64,000 bases of DNA from Caldicellulosiruptor danielii (GTDB taxonomy: Bacteria > Bacillota > Thermoanaerobacteria > Caldicellulosiruptorales > Caldicellulosiruptoraceae): the NCBI RefSeq assembly GCF_034343125.1, contig NZ_CP139957.1, forward strand, positions 953,001 through 1,017,000, read 5' to 3'. The position numbers and the translations under genes were made by a program. Position 1 is the first letter of the stretch. Every line of letters starts with the position of its first letter. The notes under the pieces are model-generated. The model made no database searches, had not been told where the DNA came from, and saw nothing but the letters and a program-made list of their open reading frames with translations. Below are positions 46,899-55,746 of the stretch, in pieces.

Positions 46899-47882
46899 AT
46901 GATTTTGGTTACAGGTGGAGCAGGGTATATTGGAAGCCATATGGTTTGGCTTTTGCTTGAAAAGGGATATGATGTTGTCGTTATTGACAATCTTGAAAAA
47001 GGTCACAAGAAAGCTGTTTTGGGCGGAAAGTTTTATTGTGGTAACCTCAAAGACAAAGAATTTTTGGAAAAAGTATTTGCTGAAAATGACATCTCGGCAG
47101 TTATTCATTTTGCTGCGTCTTCTTTGGTGGGAGAGAGCGTTCAGAATCCTATAAAGTATTACTACAACAACGTTTATGGTACTCTCAACCTTGTTGACAC
47201 AATGATAAAACACAATGTAAAAAAACTTGTGTTTTCTTCAACAGCTGCCGTCTATGGAGAACCAGAAAACATCCCTATACTTGAAGAGGACAAAACCCAG
47301 CCTACAAATCCTTACGGTGAGACAAAACTTGCAATTGAAAAGATGCTAAAATGGATGGATATTGCCTATGGACTAAAATTTGTCTCACTAAGGTATTTCA
47401 ACGTTGCAGGTAGCCACCCCGACGGGATTATTGGAGAAGACCACAATCCTGAGACACACCTTATTCCGATAGTGTTGCAGGTAGCGCTTGGTGTTCGTGA
47501 AAAGGTTATTGTATATGGCAATGATTATAATACAAAAGATGGTACTTGTATAAGAGACTACATCCACGTTGTTGACCTTTGCGATGCGCATCTCAAAGCT
47601 ATGGAGTATTTGGATAAGAACGACAAAAGTGAAATATTTAATCTGGGAAATGGGATGGGATTTTCTGTAATGGAAGTAATCGAAAAGGCGAGCGAGGTTG
47701 TTGGCAAGAAAATCCCATATGAGATTGGACCAAGACGAGCAGGTGACCCTTCAATCTTGGTTGCATCATCACAGAAGGCACAAAAGCTTCTTGGATGGCA
47801 GCAGAAATATAATAGTTTGGAGACAATAATATCTACAGCGTGGAAATGGCATTCAACTCATCCCCATGGATATGAAGAATAA
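46899..47882 (+). CDS. galE: UDP-glucose 4-epimerase
   Basis: A 327-residue SDR epimerase that interconverts UDP-galactose and UDP-glucose. The NAD motif is VTGGAGYIGSHMV, the catalytic Ser/Thr lie in FSSTAAVYGEP and the YxxxK motif is YGETK. LRYFNVAGSHPDG and RDYIHVVDL are typical of GalE. It ends the gal operon at a strong terminator. Confidence 0.96.
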   Translation: MILVTGGAGYIGSHMVWLLLEKGYDVVVIDNLEKGHKKAVLGGKFYCGNLKDKEFLEKVFAENDISAVIHFAASSLVGESVQNPIKYYYNNVYGTLNLVDTMIKHNVKKLVFSSTAAVYGEPENIPILEEDKTQPTNPYGETKLAIEKMLKWMDIAYGLKFVSLRYFNVAGSHPDGIIGEDHNPETHLIPIVLQVALGVREKVIVYGNDYNTKDGTCIRDYIHVVDLCDAHLKAMEYLDKNDKSEIFNLGNGMGFSVMEVIEKASEVVGKKIPYEIGPRRAGDPSILVASSQKAQKLLGWQQKYNSLETIISTAWKWHSTHPHGYEE

Positions 47883-47888
47883 ACATAG

Positions 47889-47938
47889 AAAAAAGGGTTG
47901 GAAGAAGTTGTGCATTTTTCCTTCCAACCCTTTTTGTA
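47889..47938 (+). terminator. Bidirectional terminator between galE and gltX
   Basis: AAAAAGGGTTGGAAG (47891-47905) and CTTCCAACCCTTTTT (47922-47936) pair perfectly over 15 bp, giving a T-run in both directions. It serves the convergent galE and gltX genes. Confidence 0.9.
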
Positions 47939-47939
47939 T

Positions 47940-49382
47940 TTACGCAAATATTTTAAGAGTTTTTTCTATTCTATTTATTACTTCTTCTTTACCAAATACT
48001 TCCATCATCTCGAAAAGACCAGGTGTTACAGTTCTTCCACTTATGCACATTCTTATTGTGTGAATCAAATTTGCGGCTTTTATGTTCAGTTCTTCAGCTT
48101 TTTTTCTTACAACTTTTTCAATTTCATCTGCTGAGAAAGGATTTATATTTTTCAGGTTCTCCAAAAGAAGTTGAAGATTTTTAAGGTTTTCAGAAGTTAA
48201 GTATTTTTCCACACCCTTTTGTTCGTATTCATAATTTGAGTCAAAAAAGTAAGTACTTGCACCAACTACCTCAACAAGTGTTTTAACCTTTTCGCGCACA
48301 AGCTTTAAAACAGATTTTACATACTCTTTGCCAAACGAAGTTATGTCAATTCCTTTTTTAGAATAAAAATATTTCATCCTCTCATATAAATCATCAAGAT
48401 CTATTTCTTTAAGGTAATACCCATTTAACCAGGTAAGCTTGTTTATATCATAAATAGCTGCATTTTTTGAAACCTTTTCAAGGTCAAACTTCTGTATAGC
48501 TTCCTCAAGGGAGATAATGGTTCTGTCTTCGCCAGGTGACCAGCCAAGGAGCAAAAGGTAGTTGACAATTGCTTCTTTTAAGTATCCATTTTCAAAAAAT
48601 TCTTCAACAGATGTTGCGCCGTGTCTTTTGCTCAATTTGCTTCTATCCGGTGCTAAAATCATTGGAACATGTGCAAACTGTGGCGGCTGAATATTTAAAG
48701 CTTCGTATATTATTAACTGCTTTGGTGTATTCGAAAGATGCTCTTCAGCTCTTATAACATGTGATATTTTCATAAGATAATCATCAATTACACAAACAAA
48801 GTTGTATGTTGGATTTCCGTCAGACTTTAGGATTATAAAGTCATCTAACTGGTTATTTGAAAATTCAACATCACCGCGTATGATATCATGCACAACTGTT
48901 GTTCCTTCCACTGGTGCTTTTATTCTAACAACTGCCTTTTCACCATTTTTGATTTTCTTTTTTGCTTCTTCTAAACTGATATTTCTGCACTTTTTGCTGT
49001 ACTTATACGGGATCTTTTGCTGCCTTGCAATTTCCCTTTCTCTTTCTATCTCTTCCTGTGTACAAAAACAGTAATATGCCTTTCCTTCTTCTAAAAGCTT
49101 TTTAATGTATTCAAGATAGATTTCCTTTCTCTGAGATTGAAAGTACGGTCCAAAATCACCGCCAACATCAGGACCTTCATCCCATTCAATTCCAAGCCAT
49201 CTCAAGCTTCTCATAATACCTTCTGCCCACTCATCTCTTGACCTCTCTAAATCGGTGTCTTCTATACGCAAAATAAATTTTCCATTGTGTTTTTTGGCAA
49301 ATAGATAGTTAAAAAGTGCTGTCCTTGCACCGCCTATGTGAAGCTGACCAGTCGGACTTGGTGCAAATCTAACTCTTACCAT
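47940..49382 (-). CDS. gltX: Glutamyl-tRNA synthetase
   Basis: A 480-residue class I synthetase. The N-terminus is VRVRFAPSPTGQLHIGGARTA split over the HIGH motif, followed by LRIEDTD. The KMSKS loop reads KLSKRHGATS. Length and start match the bacterial discriminating or non-discriminating enzyme; which one cannot be said. A minus-strand TATAAT near 49445 lies about 60 bp upstream. No T-box is visible. Confidence 0.94.
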   Translation of the reverse strand: MVRVRFAPSPTGQLHIGGARTALFNYLFAKKHNGKFILRIEDTDLERSRDEWAEGIMRSLRWLGIEWDEGPDVGGDFGPYFQSQRKEIYLEYIKKLLEEGKAYYCFCTQEEIEREREIARQQKIPYKYSKKCRNISLEEAKKKIKNGEKAVVRIKAPVEGTTVVHDIIRGDVEFSNNQLDDFIILKSDGNPTYNFVCVIDDYLMKISHVIRAEEHLSNTPKQLIIYEALNIQPPQFAHVPMILAPDRSKLSKRHGATSVEEFFENGYLKEAIVNYLLLLGWSPGEDRTIISLEEAIQKFDLEKVSKNAAIYDINKLTWLNGYYLKEIDLDDLYERMKYFYSKKGIDITSFGKEYVKSVLKLVREKVKTLVEVVGASTYFFDSNYEYEQKGVEKYLTSENLKNLQLLLENLKNINPFSADEIEKVVRKKAEELNIKAANLIHTIRMCISGRTVTPGLFEMMEVFGKEEVINRIEKTLKIFA

Positions 49383-49963
49383 CTTTTTACTCCTTTCGTT
49401 TAAAGCTTTGTTTTGGTTCAGTGTTAGTTTTGTGACAGATTGTATTATAACATAAAAATGTTAATGAAAGAGTATCTTATCTTTTTATCTACCTTATAAT
49501 TCATGATAGAGCAAAAATATATTACATTTGCAAAAAACTGTTTAGGATTTGTAAATAAAAAATTAATTTTAATTTATGAAAATTTCCAATTATAACATAA
49601 AAAATTTATCTAATTTGCCCATTGCATTATGTTTTTTTTTGATATAACTATTTACAGTTACTTTATCCAATGAAAGGTGTTGATGATTGTTTGTATATAT
49701 GACACCTTTTAAATACTTCAAAACTATTTCCCGTCAAAAAGGACTCAAAGTTGATTAATTAACATTAAAAATTTATTATTCTAACAAGGTTTATTTTGAC
49801 AATTCTGATATTAATAACTATTAGTAATAACTGTTACCTTGTTCTTCTTAAATTGCTTTAATGGAATATAGACAAAGGAAAACTTTTAGAAAGTTCTTAT
49901 AATAACACTCATATTGAGTTTTTACTGTAAAAAATTTAACAAAAGCAAGGGGGCTAAGTAGAA
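49383..49963. other. 581-bp AT-rich intergenic region
   Basis: It contains the gltX promoter (minus-strand TATAAT near 49445) and, at about 49674-49711, AAAGGTGT paired with ACACCTTT over a long loop. A TTGACA at 49796 has TATTAG 17 bp further on, a weak candidate promoter for the 49964 gene. No open frame with a ribosome binding site and no RNA family is recognised. Confidence 0.4.
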
Positions 49964-50809
49964 TTGATAAAAAATAAATTTTTTATTTCTCTTGCTTTAA
50001 TTATAATACTGATATTTAACTTTTGTGTAGCTTATTCGCCAAATTTAAAAGGTATTTACCTTGGCGTTAGCACTTACAGTAGTCCAAATGGCTCATGCAC
50101 ATATGGCGATAGAGCAGGTGCTCATTATGTTTATAATTTAGCTGATAGTTTATGGAGAAATGCATGGGTAACTGCTTATCTTATAAAACTCAATAGTGAA
50201 GCGAATGAATCCTATTTGAAGGATACTTCACTTACGTCACAGGCTGATTTGTTAGTTTATTCTGGACATGGACTGTGTCTTTCTAAAGAGAATGCTGCTC
50301 ACTTTTTTGCAAGAAGTACAGGTGAAACTTGGCATAACAGTTCGATGGAATATAATGATGAGGTGAATGCAAGAACAAACGAAGTTCGATTTGGGCGCAG
50401 TAATCTAAAATGGATTATAATGTATACATGTAACTGGCTTACCAACAACGGGGATCAAGAAAAATTAGAGAATATTTATAAAACATTTGAGGGCGCAACA
50501 CTTGTTATGGGTTTTGCATCTACCATGTATTTAGACAGTCGTGAAGCAATTAAATTTGTGCAGTTTTTGGTAGCGGATAAATTAAGTTTTAAAGATGCAT
50601 TTGTAAAAGCTGCAAGAATTTATCAGCCACAAAGGCAAGATGGTCAAAGCAGTATTGTTCGTATAATGGGATATAAATTAGCAGCGAATGATTCGCTTTA
50701 TAGTTTTTATGGCTGTCGACCTGAAAAAGAATGGTATAGAAATTACAAGCAAGGATATAGTATAATAGCAGATGTAAAAATACCTGCAACTGGGGTAGTT
50801 ATTAGGTAA
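49964..50809 (+). CDS. Secreted caspase-fold (DUF6345-like) predicted cysteine protease
   Basis: A 281-residue protein with a signal peptide (FFISLALIIILIFNFCVAYS). The mature part has two motifs spaced as in the caspase/gingipain clan: a beta strand into His-Gly (ADLLVYSGHG, His102) and a later strand into Cys (KWIIMYTCNWL, Cys156). This His-Cys pair is the catalytic dyad in that clan. GATLVMGFAST further on fits the next strand. I take it as DUF6345-like by memory of the pattern; activity is inferred. The start (TTG 49964 behind AAGGGGG) is well supported. The next gene follows by 19 bp. Confidence 0.72.
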   Translation: MIKNKFFISLALIIILIFNFCVAYSPNLKGIYLGVSTYSSPNGSCTYGDRAGAHYVYNLADSLWRNAWVTAYLIKLNSEANESYLKDTSLTSQADLLVYSGHGLCLSKENAAHFFARSTGETWHNSSMEYNDEVNARTNEVRFGRSNLKWIIMYTCNWLTNNGDQEKLENIYKTFEGATLVMGFASTMYLDSREAIKFVQFLVADKLSFKDAFVKAARIYQPQRQDGQSSIVRIMGYKLAANDSLYSFYGCRPEKEWYRNYKQGYSIIADVKIPATGVVIR

Positions 50810-50828
50810 ATGAGAGGGGTTGAGCTAA

Positions 50829-51767
50829 ATGAAAATAAAAAATGCTAAAATGCAAAGTATATTAAAAATTTCTTTTATAGTGCTAATAATTGCTTTTATA
50901 GCGGGTTATTTTTTGTATATTAAAGCAAACAGGATACCGCCGCTTAATATTCCTATGCCAGGAAATGAAATACCTGACATAGACTATAAAGTGACAGCCA
51001 AATTTGACAATTTGCCTGTTGAAGCTATGGTATACAAATTTAAAAAGCCAAAAAACATAGATACAGAGATTAAATCTTTAGCTAAAATATTTGGACTAAA
51101 AGGTGAAGTGGAATATCAACCTATATGGAGAGCTTATTCGATAAAGGAGAAAATAGATGAAAAGTATTATCGTGAAATTGAATATGAAATTGATACAGGG
51201 AGATGGCATTATGTAGATAGAAAAGAACTTAATAATGATGATCCACAAAATCTACCTTCTGATGAAGAAGCAAAAAAAATTGCACTTGACTTTTTGAAAA
51301 AGAATGGTATTTATGATAAAAGATTTATTTATTGTGCAGTTACAGACGATTCCTCTGGCGATAAAATTACAAATGATTATAAGGTTCATCACAAGAGTGT
51401 ATATTTTTATCCCGTGGTAGAAGGAAAGCCTGTGTATGGTGTTTCGAGGATAATAGTGGTTGTAGGTGATAATGGTAAGATAGTAGAAGTTTATAAATGG
51501 TATAAGGAGTTTGAAGAATACAATAAGGTAAAGATAGTGCCTGCAGAGAAAGCTTTTGAAAAAGTTAAAAATAGAGAAGCATCGAATAATATCAATCCTA
51601 TGGCAAAGTCTGCAACAATCAAAGAAGTTGTTCTTGCTTACTGGGAAGATGCAGGTACAATTGAAGAGCAGCCATATTTGCAACCTGTTTGGGTATTTGC
51701 CGGTGAGGCAGTGACTGAAGATGGGAAAGTAGAAAAATTTGATGCTGTTGTTCCGGCTATAGAGTAA
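50829..51767 (+). CDS. Membrane-anchored protein, PepSY/YycI-like
   Basis: A 312-residue protein with one N-terminal membrane helix (about 11-31) and an extracytoplasmic region. LPSDEEAKKIALDFLKKNGIYD and VPAEKAFEKVKNREA look like PepSY-type helices, each followed by beta strands (YPVVEGKPVYGVSRIIVVVG; LQPVWVFAGEAVTEDGK). Such modules inhibit proteases or sense the wall. Following a predicted secreted protease, it could be an inhibitor or partner. This is inference. Confidence 0.65.
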   Translation: MKIKNAKMQSILKISFIVLIIAFIAGYFLYIKANRIPPLNIPMPGNEIPDIDYKVTAKFDNLPVEAMVYKFKKPKNIDTEIKSLAKIFGLKGEVEYQPIWRAYSIKEKIDEKYYREIEYEIDTGRWHYVDRKELNNDDPQNLPSDEEAKKIALDFLKKNGIYDKRFIYCAVTDDSSGDKITNDYKVHHKSVYFYPVVEGKPVYGVSRIIVVVGDNGKIVEVYKWYKEFEEYNKVKIVPAEKAFEKVKNREASNNINPMAKSATIKEVVLAYWEDAGTIEEQPYLQPVWVFAGEAVTEDGKVEKFDAVVPAIE

Positions 51768-51909
51768 AAGTTCGGACTGGTTGTTTATGCAGGAATGTTT
51801 CAGACAATAATTTTTGATGATAATTAATGAACGGTAAGAAACATAAGAAATAAGAGAAGGACCAGTTAATAAGCGAAATACAAAACAGTACACCTGTGTT
51901 TTTAAGGCT

Positions 51910-51948
51910 AACAAAAGGGTGGGAAATTTTAACTTCCACCCTTTTGTT
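51910..51948. terminator. Bidirectional terminator between convergent genes
   Basis: ACAAAAGGGTGGGAA (51911-51925) pairs with TTCCACCCTTTTGTT (51934-51948) with one bulged base; T-rich sequence follows on the plus strand. Confidence 0.82.
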
Positions 51949-51951
51949 ATT

Positions 51952-52692
51952 TTATTTTTCTAAAGAGCTTTTGATTTGCGATTCAGATTCTGCTTCGTAA
52001 TACTTTTCCAGTACCTCTTTTGGAATATCATCATACATAGGAACATTTTCAAGTTTATCTATCCTTTTGAACTCTTCTGATAACTGATCTAAGGTTATAT
52101 TAAAATATTTTTTCTTATATTTTTCATCATACCACCAACAAGCAGGATATACGGTATTGTTGCTGTTCACTTTGAATACAAACCTATTGGGACAATTTAC
52201 ATACCATGTATTAGGTCTTGTGTTTTTTCCTTTTGTCAAAACAAATACGAATTTTTCACCAGGATTCATTGCAAAAAGATCAGAGTGATTTTTTGGATCA
52301 AAGACTACAAAACCCACATCAATTTGTTTTTCATCTAATTTGCCTTTGAGAACCTTTTCAACTTCAGCTGTAACATAAAGTCTTGGCAAAGTCTTAACAA
52401 AAGGTATGCCTGCTGCTTTCGCAACTCCATATTCATTTGTACCAGGTTGTGCAGTTATTGTTTCTTCTACTTGTTCTTTTTTAATAACTTTTCCAACGAT
52501 AATAAGCTCTGAATATTTTACGCAAAATTCAAAATTAAGAAATCTTGCAGAAAACATAGGATCAATATAAATTTTAGGTTTTTCATATTGAATTGTTTTG
52601 TGTGTATTTTTAAATCTGATAAGCATGTAAGGTAGTAATAACAACAAAAAAATACAAAGAATTAAAATGCCTATTTTAATTCTTTTCTTCAT
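51952..52692 (-). CDS. Membrane-anchored protein of unknown function
   Basis: A 246-residue protein with an N-terminal membrane helix or signal (KIGILILCIFLLLLLPYML). The extracytoplasmic part has a beta-rich middle (LIIVGKVIKKEQ; LYVTAEVEKVLKGKL; EKFVFVLTKGKN), which resembles the OB-like fold of small exported Firmicute proteins that start with SELIVVGKV. No catalytic motif is visible. The IS200/IS605 element lies directly upstream of its start and may have separated it from a promoter. Confidence 0.65.
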   Translation of the reverse strand: MKKRIKIGILILCIFLLLLLPYMLIRFKNTHKTIQYEKPKIYIDPMFSARFLNFEFCVKYSELIIVGKVIKKEQVEETITAQPGTNEYGVAKAAGIPFVKTLPRLYVTAEVEKVLKGKLDEKQIDVGFVVFDPKNHSDLFAMNPGEKFVFVLTKGKNTRPNTWYVNCPNRFVFKVNSNNTVYPACWWYDEKYKKKYFNITLDQLSEEFKRIDKLENVPMYDDIPKEVLEKYYEAESESQIKSSLEK

Positions 52693-52818
52693 AACTATTA
52701 CAAAAAATTTTCGCAGAAAGCCTCGTCCTTTTAGGGCGGGGATGAATGCGTTCTTGAAGATGAATCCTAAATCTGATATAATTAAGTTAAACTTTTAAAT
52801 CCCAAGGAATAGACTATA

Positions 52819-53229
52819 ATGAATACCTACAAATCAACAAGACATGCCAAATTTCTAATCAACTACCACTTTGTTTGGATACCGAAATACCGCAAAGATT
52901 TTTTGAAGGACCCTGAGGTGAAAAGGACAGTTGAAGAAACAATAAAAGAACTATCCAAAGCATATAAATTTGACATTTTAGCACTTGAGATAATGCCTGA
53001 TCATATTTATTTGCTTATTTCAGCACTTCCAAGGTATTCACCAAGCAAACTTATCAATGTGATAAAAGGTGCTACTGGACGTAAAATAGGACAAAAGTTT
53101 CCTCAGTACAAGCAGAAGGATTCAGTATGGACAAGGGCATATTTTGTTGCAACAGCAGGCAATGTGTCTTCAGATACAATAAAAAAGTATATAGAAGCAG
53201 AATGGAAGAAGGAAGAAAAAGATGAATAA
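52819..53229 (+). CDS. tnpA: IS200/IS605 transposase TnpA (Y1 HUH), altered HUH motif
   Basis: A 136-residue Y1 single-strand transposase. It has the family start YKSTRHAKFLINYHFVWIPK, the region MPDHIYLLISALPRYSPS and the catalytic Tyr124 in TIKKYIEAEW. In the metal-binding HUH motif the second His is replaced: His62-Ile-Tyr64 instead of His-x-His. This may reduce or abolish activity, or be a natural variant. The rest is intact and of normal length. Confidence 0.88.
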   Translation: MNTYKSTRHAKFLINYHFVWIPKYRKDFLKDPEVKRTVEETIKELSKAYKFDILALEIMPDHIYLLISALPRYSPSKLINVIKGATGRKIGQKFPQYKQKDSVWTRAYFVATAGNVSSDTIKKYIEAEWKKEEKDE

Positions 53230-54445
53230 GACATATATTCTGCCGATTCCAGGTGAATATCAGGATTTAGCAAAAGAACTTTCAAAGCAGTCAGGGAAAA
53301 TCTACTCTAAAGCTGTAAGTTTTCTTAAGAAGATGAACAAGAAAGGGCTTAGGATAAAGCAAAAGACGTTCTATAAGTACATGGAGTGGTGGATACACCA
53401 AAAGGATTTTATTTTGCACAGTCAAAGCAAGCAGGCGGCATACCAGCAGGCATGGGTAAACTACACTGCCACTTTAAGAAAAATCAAAAAGACAAGAAAG
53501 AAGAATAAAAACACTTCAAAGATAAGACTGCCATACAGGAATAAGAAATACAACAAGGTGTGTTTTAAGGAATCAGCAATAAAGCTGGAAGGAAATAGTT
53601 TGATATTTTCGAATATGAAAGGTGCAGAGAAAATAGTTATAGATGATGTAAAACTTGGCATAAAACCAAAATATGCAGAACTACTTTATCATGCAGATAA
53701 AGGGAAATACTACGTTCATGTAGTTGTTGAAATTGCAAAAGAACAGGAAGAAAAAAAGAAGGGTGGCAAAACAATTGCAATAGACCTTGGAGTAATACAC
53801 CCGATGGTATGTTTTGATGGAGAGAATGTACTTCTGTACAATGGCGGAGTGCTAAACTCCATTTTGCGATACAGGAACAAGAAACTTTCTGAGCTACAAA
53901 GCAAGATTTCAGGATGTCAGAAAGGCTCAAAAAGGTGGAAGAAACTACAAAGGGCAAAGATAAAACTTTTGAGAAGACTCAGAAACCAAGTAAGAGATGT
54001 GTTGGGAAAATACACATCTCATTTGATTGGGTACTGTGTGGAAAATGGTATCACGACAATAGTTATGGGTGATGTAAAAGGCATAAGGCATAGCAAGAAA
54101 AAGAGCAATAAAGTGGCAAGTCAGAAAGTAAATCAATGGTTGTTCAGGAAGATAAGCAAAATGATAGAACAAAAAGCGGAATTTGCAGGCATAAAGGTTG
54201 TGTATGTGAAGGAGAACATGACATCGCAAACTTGTCCTGTATGCGGCAGTAAGAACAAACCGCAAGACAGGAACTATGAATGCAAAAGTTGCGGTTTCAA
54301 GTATCACAGGGATGGAGTAGGAGCGATAAACATCTACGGAAAGTATACAGGCGAGAGCCTGGTAGTAGGGCGATTGGCCTGCCCCGTGGGTGTGAGGTAT
54401 AAAGCACACCTGCGTTGCCCGGCAGTATGGAACACCCATCCATGA
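53222..54445 (+). CDS. tnpB: TnpB RNA-guided nuclease of the IS605-type element
   Basis: A 407-residue RuvC nuclease that uses an omega RNA from the element's right end to cut DNA. RuvC-I Asp188 is in TIAIDLGVIHP, RuvC-II Glu331 in YVKENMTSQTCP, the zinc finger is C338-C341-C354-C357, and RuvC-III Asp364 is in YHRDGVGAIN. All catalytic residues are kept. The C-terminal tail after about 372 overlaps the presumed omega RNA region and is probably shaped by it. It overlaps tnpA by 8 bp. Confidence 0.92.
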   Translation: MNKTYILPIPGEYQDLAKELSKQSGKIYSKAVSFLKKMNKKGLRIKQKTFYKYMEWWIHQKDFILHSQSKQAAYQQAWVNYTATLRKIKKTRKKNKNTSKIRLPYRNKKYNKVCFKESAIKLEGNSLIFSNMKGAEKIVIDDVKLGIKPKYAELLYHADKGKYYVHVVVEIAKEQEEKKKGGKTIAIDLGVIHPMVCFDGENVLLYNGGVLNSILRYRNKKLSELQSKISGCQKGSKRWKKLQRAKIKLLRRLRNQVRDVLGKYTSHLIGYCVENGITTIVMGDVKGIRHSKKKSNKVASQKVNQWLFRKISKMIEQKAEFAGIKVVYVKENMTSQTCPVCGSKNKPQDRNYECKSCGFKYHRDGVGAINIYGKYTGESLVVGRLACPVGVRYKAHLRCPAVWNTHP

Positions 54446-54529
54446 GGAAAAGACCATTCTACTGGGAAGGTAGCCTAAACTGAGCTGCCAAGAGAATCCT
54501 CTCCTCTGTGAGGCGGGGAGAAGGTCAAC
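54340..54529 (+). ncRNA. Probable omega RNA (right-end guide RNA scaffold)
   Basis: The 3' end of tnpB and the following 85 bp are GC-rich and full of complementary segments, in contrast to the AT-rich surroundings. They contain CTACTGGGAAGGTAGCC, GAGCTGCCAAGAG and the terminal hairpin with GGCGGGGAG, the conserved pattern at the right end of such elements. The guide would be the bases just outside the element, from about 54530 (TCCTAAATTATT...). Boundaries are estimates. Confidence 0.65.
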
Positions 54530-54660
54530 TCCTAAATTATTTAAGTAAATTTTTAATAGCGGCAATTAAAATTATACATTGTCTCTATTCATATACATCT
54601 ATTTCTGTCTACGCTTGAAACTGTAGAAGAGTCAACTTTAGTTCTGTAGATATTATAATT

Positions 54661-55110
54661 TTATGTAAGATCTAAAAACTCATATTGTTCGTAACTATAA
54701 TTAAATAATTGTTTCCACCATTCTTTTGAAGCTGAGCAAAAGAATTGATTTGCATTTGAGTATGTTGTGTTAATACATTTTATATGAGAAACTAAGTGAA
54801 TATTATAACTTGCATTAGCACTCAATGCATTATTCCAGTTACTCAAAGAAAATGTATATGTCTCTAAGAATGGTTGATCTAAATAATCCTTATTAGCTTT
54901 TAAGTAAAGTTTTGTTTTGCCATCTTCTGTAATTTTAGTGTACCATCTAATGGGGTAAGAATATATTTCGTGTGAATAAGTATAAATTGGTAAGTAAGCA
55001 TATATAATAATTAAAACTGTTGCAAAAAGAACTTTGATTTGATTAACACAATTTTTGTAAACAGTTTTAATCATTAGTCTTTTCCTACTTAACGCAAATA
55101 TTTCAATCAA
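54661..55110 (-). CDS. Small exported protein, unknown
   Basis: A 149-residue frame; the likely start is the internal ATG at residue 13 (MIKTVYKNCVNQIK), giving 137 residues. A hydrophobic segment (VLFATVLIIIYAYLPIY) can serve as signal or anchor. The mature part is aromatic-rich, with WYTKITEDGKTKLYLKAN and three cysteines. No family is recognised. It lies between the IS element and ylxM. It may be a remnant of a longer exported protein. Confidence 0.5.
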   Translation of the reverse strand: MIEIFALSRKRLMIKTVYKNCVNQIKVLFATVLIIIYAYLPIYTYSHEIYSYPIRWYTKITEDGKTKLYLKANKDYLDQPFLETYTFSLSNWNNALSANASYNIHLVSHIKCINTTYSNANQFFCSASKEWWKQLFNYSYEQYEFLDLT

Positions 55111-55383
55111 TTTACTGAAAATAATGTTATTGGTTCAAAAACTCAATTATTATCATAATAAAGTAATTTCTAATACATGTCAATCACACTTCTTTTATAA
55201 ATAGAAATTTTTGCATAAACTGTGAATTAAAAATAACATAAAAAGTTAGACGTTTTTTTATTAATAGCATTGTATTTATAATTCTGCAAACTCTTGACAT
55301 TATCTGCTTACAAAAAATTTTTGACAAAAGAGCAGAAGTTTATTATCATATAATAGTGTCAAGTTTTTAAGCTTTACAGAGAG
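55111..55383. other. Intergenic region before the SRP operon
   Basis: A 273-bp AT-rich stretch. It has TTGACA at 55321 and TATAAT at 55349-55354; the 22-bp gap is too long for a standard promoter, though the TATAAT is likely the -10 box of the ylxM-ffh operon. No gene or structured RNA is seen. Confidence 0.45.
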
Positions 55384-55746
55384 ATGAAATTAAAAATGCA
55401 GCAAGAAAATAAAATATATTTGAGCCTTCTTTATGACTTTTATAAAGACTTTTTAACCGAGAGACAGCAAAAAATTGTTGAACTGTATGTAAATGAAGAT
55501 TTGACACTGGGAGAGATATCTCAGGAGCTTGGTATATCGCGTCAGGGAGTTTTTGATTCGTTCAGAAAGGCAGAGATTACGTTAAAAAATTTCGAAGAAA
55601 AACTAAAATTGGCTGATAAGTATTACAAAAGTAAAAATATAACAGAAGAAATTATTAAAAGACTGAAGAGAGTTTATGAAAAATACGGTGATGAAGAAAT
55701 TATGAATATAATAAATAGTATTCAGGAGTGGCAAGAAAATGTTTAA
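55384..55746 (+). CDS. ylxM: YlxM-family SRP-associated helix-turn-helix protein
   Basis: A 120-residue protein with a sigma-70 region 4-like helix-turn-helix, QQKIVELYVNEDLTLGEIS and QELGISRQGVFDSFRKAE. YlxM is encoded before ffh in many Firmicutes and is thought to assist the signal recognition particle. Its stop overlaps the ffh start by 8 bp. ATG 55384 or 55396 may be the start; the former follows AGAGAG. Confidence 0.9.
   Translation: MKLKMQQENKIYLSLLYDFYKDFLTERQQKIVELYVNEDLTLGEISQELGISRQGVFDSFRKAEITLKNFEEKLKLADKYYKSKNITEEIIKRLKRVYEKYGDEEIMNIINSIQEWQENV

Larger units (their letters stand above)
52712..54529 (+). mobile_element. IS200/IS605-family element (tnpA, tnpB)
   Basis: A complete-looking element. 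The left end has a subterminal hairpin, CCTCGTCCT (52721-52729) with AGGGCGGGG (52733-52741), pairing through several G-U pairs. tnpA and tnpB follow in the same direction and overlap by 8 bp. The right end has GAATCCTCTCC and GGCGGGGAGAAGGTCAAC, the usual terminal structure. Exact ends are uncertain by a few bases because these elements make no target duplication and have no inverted repeats. Confidence 0.85.
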
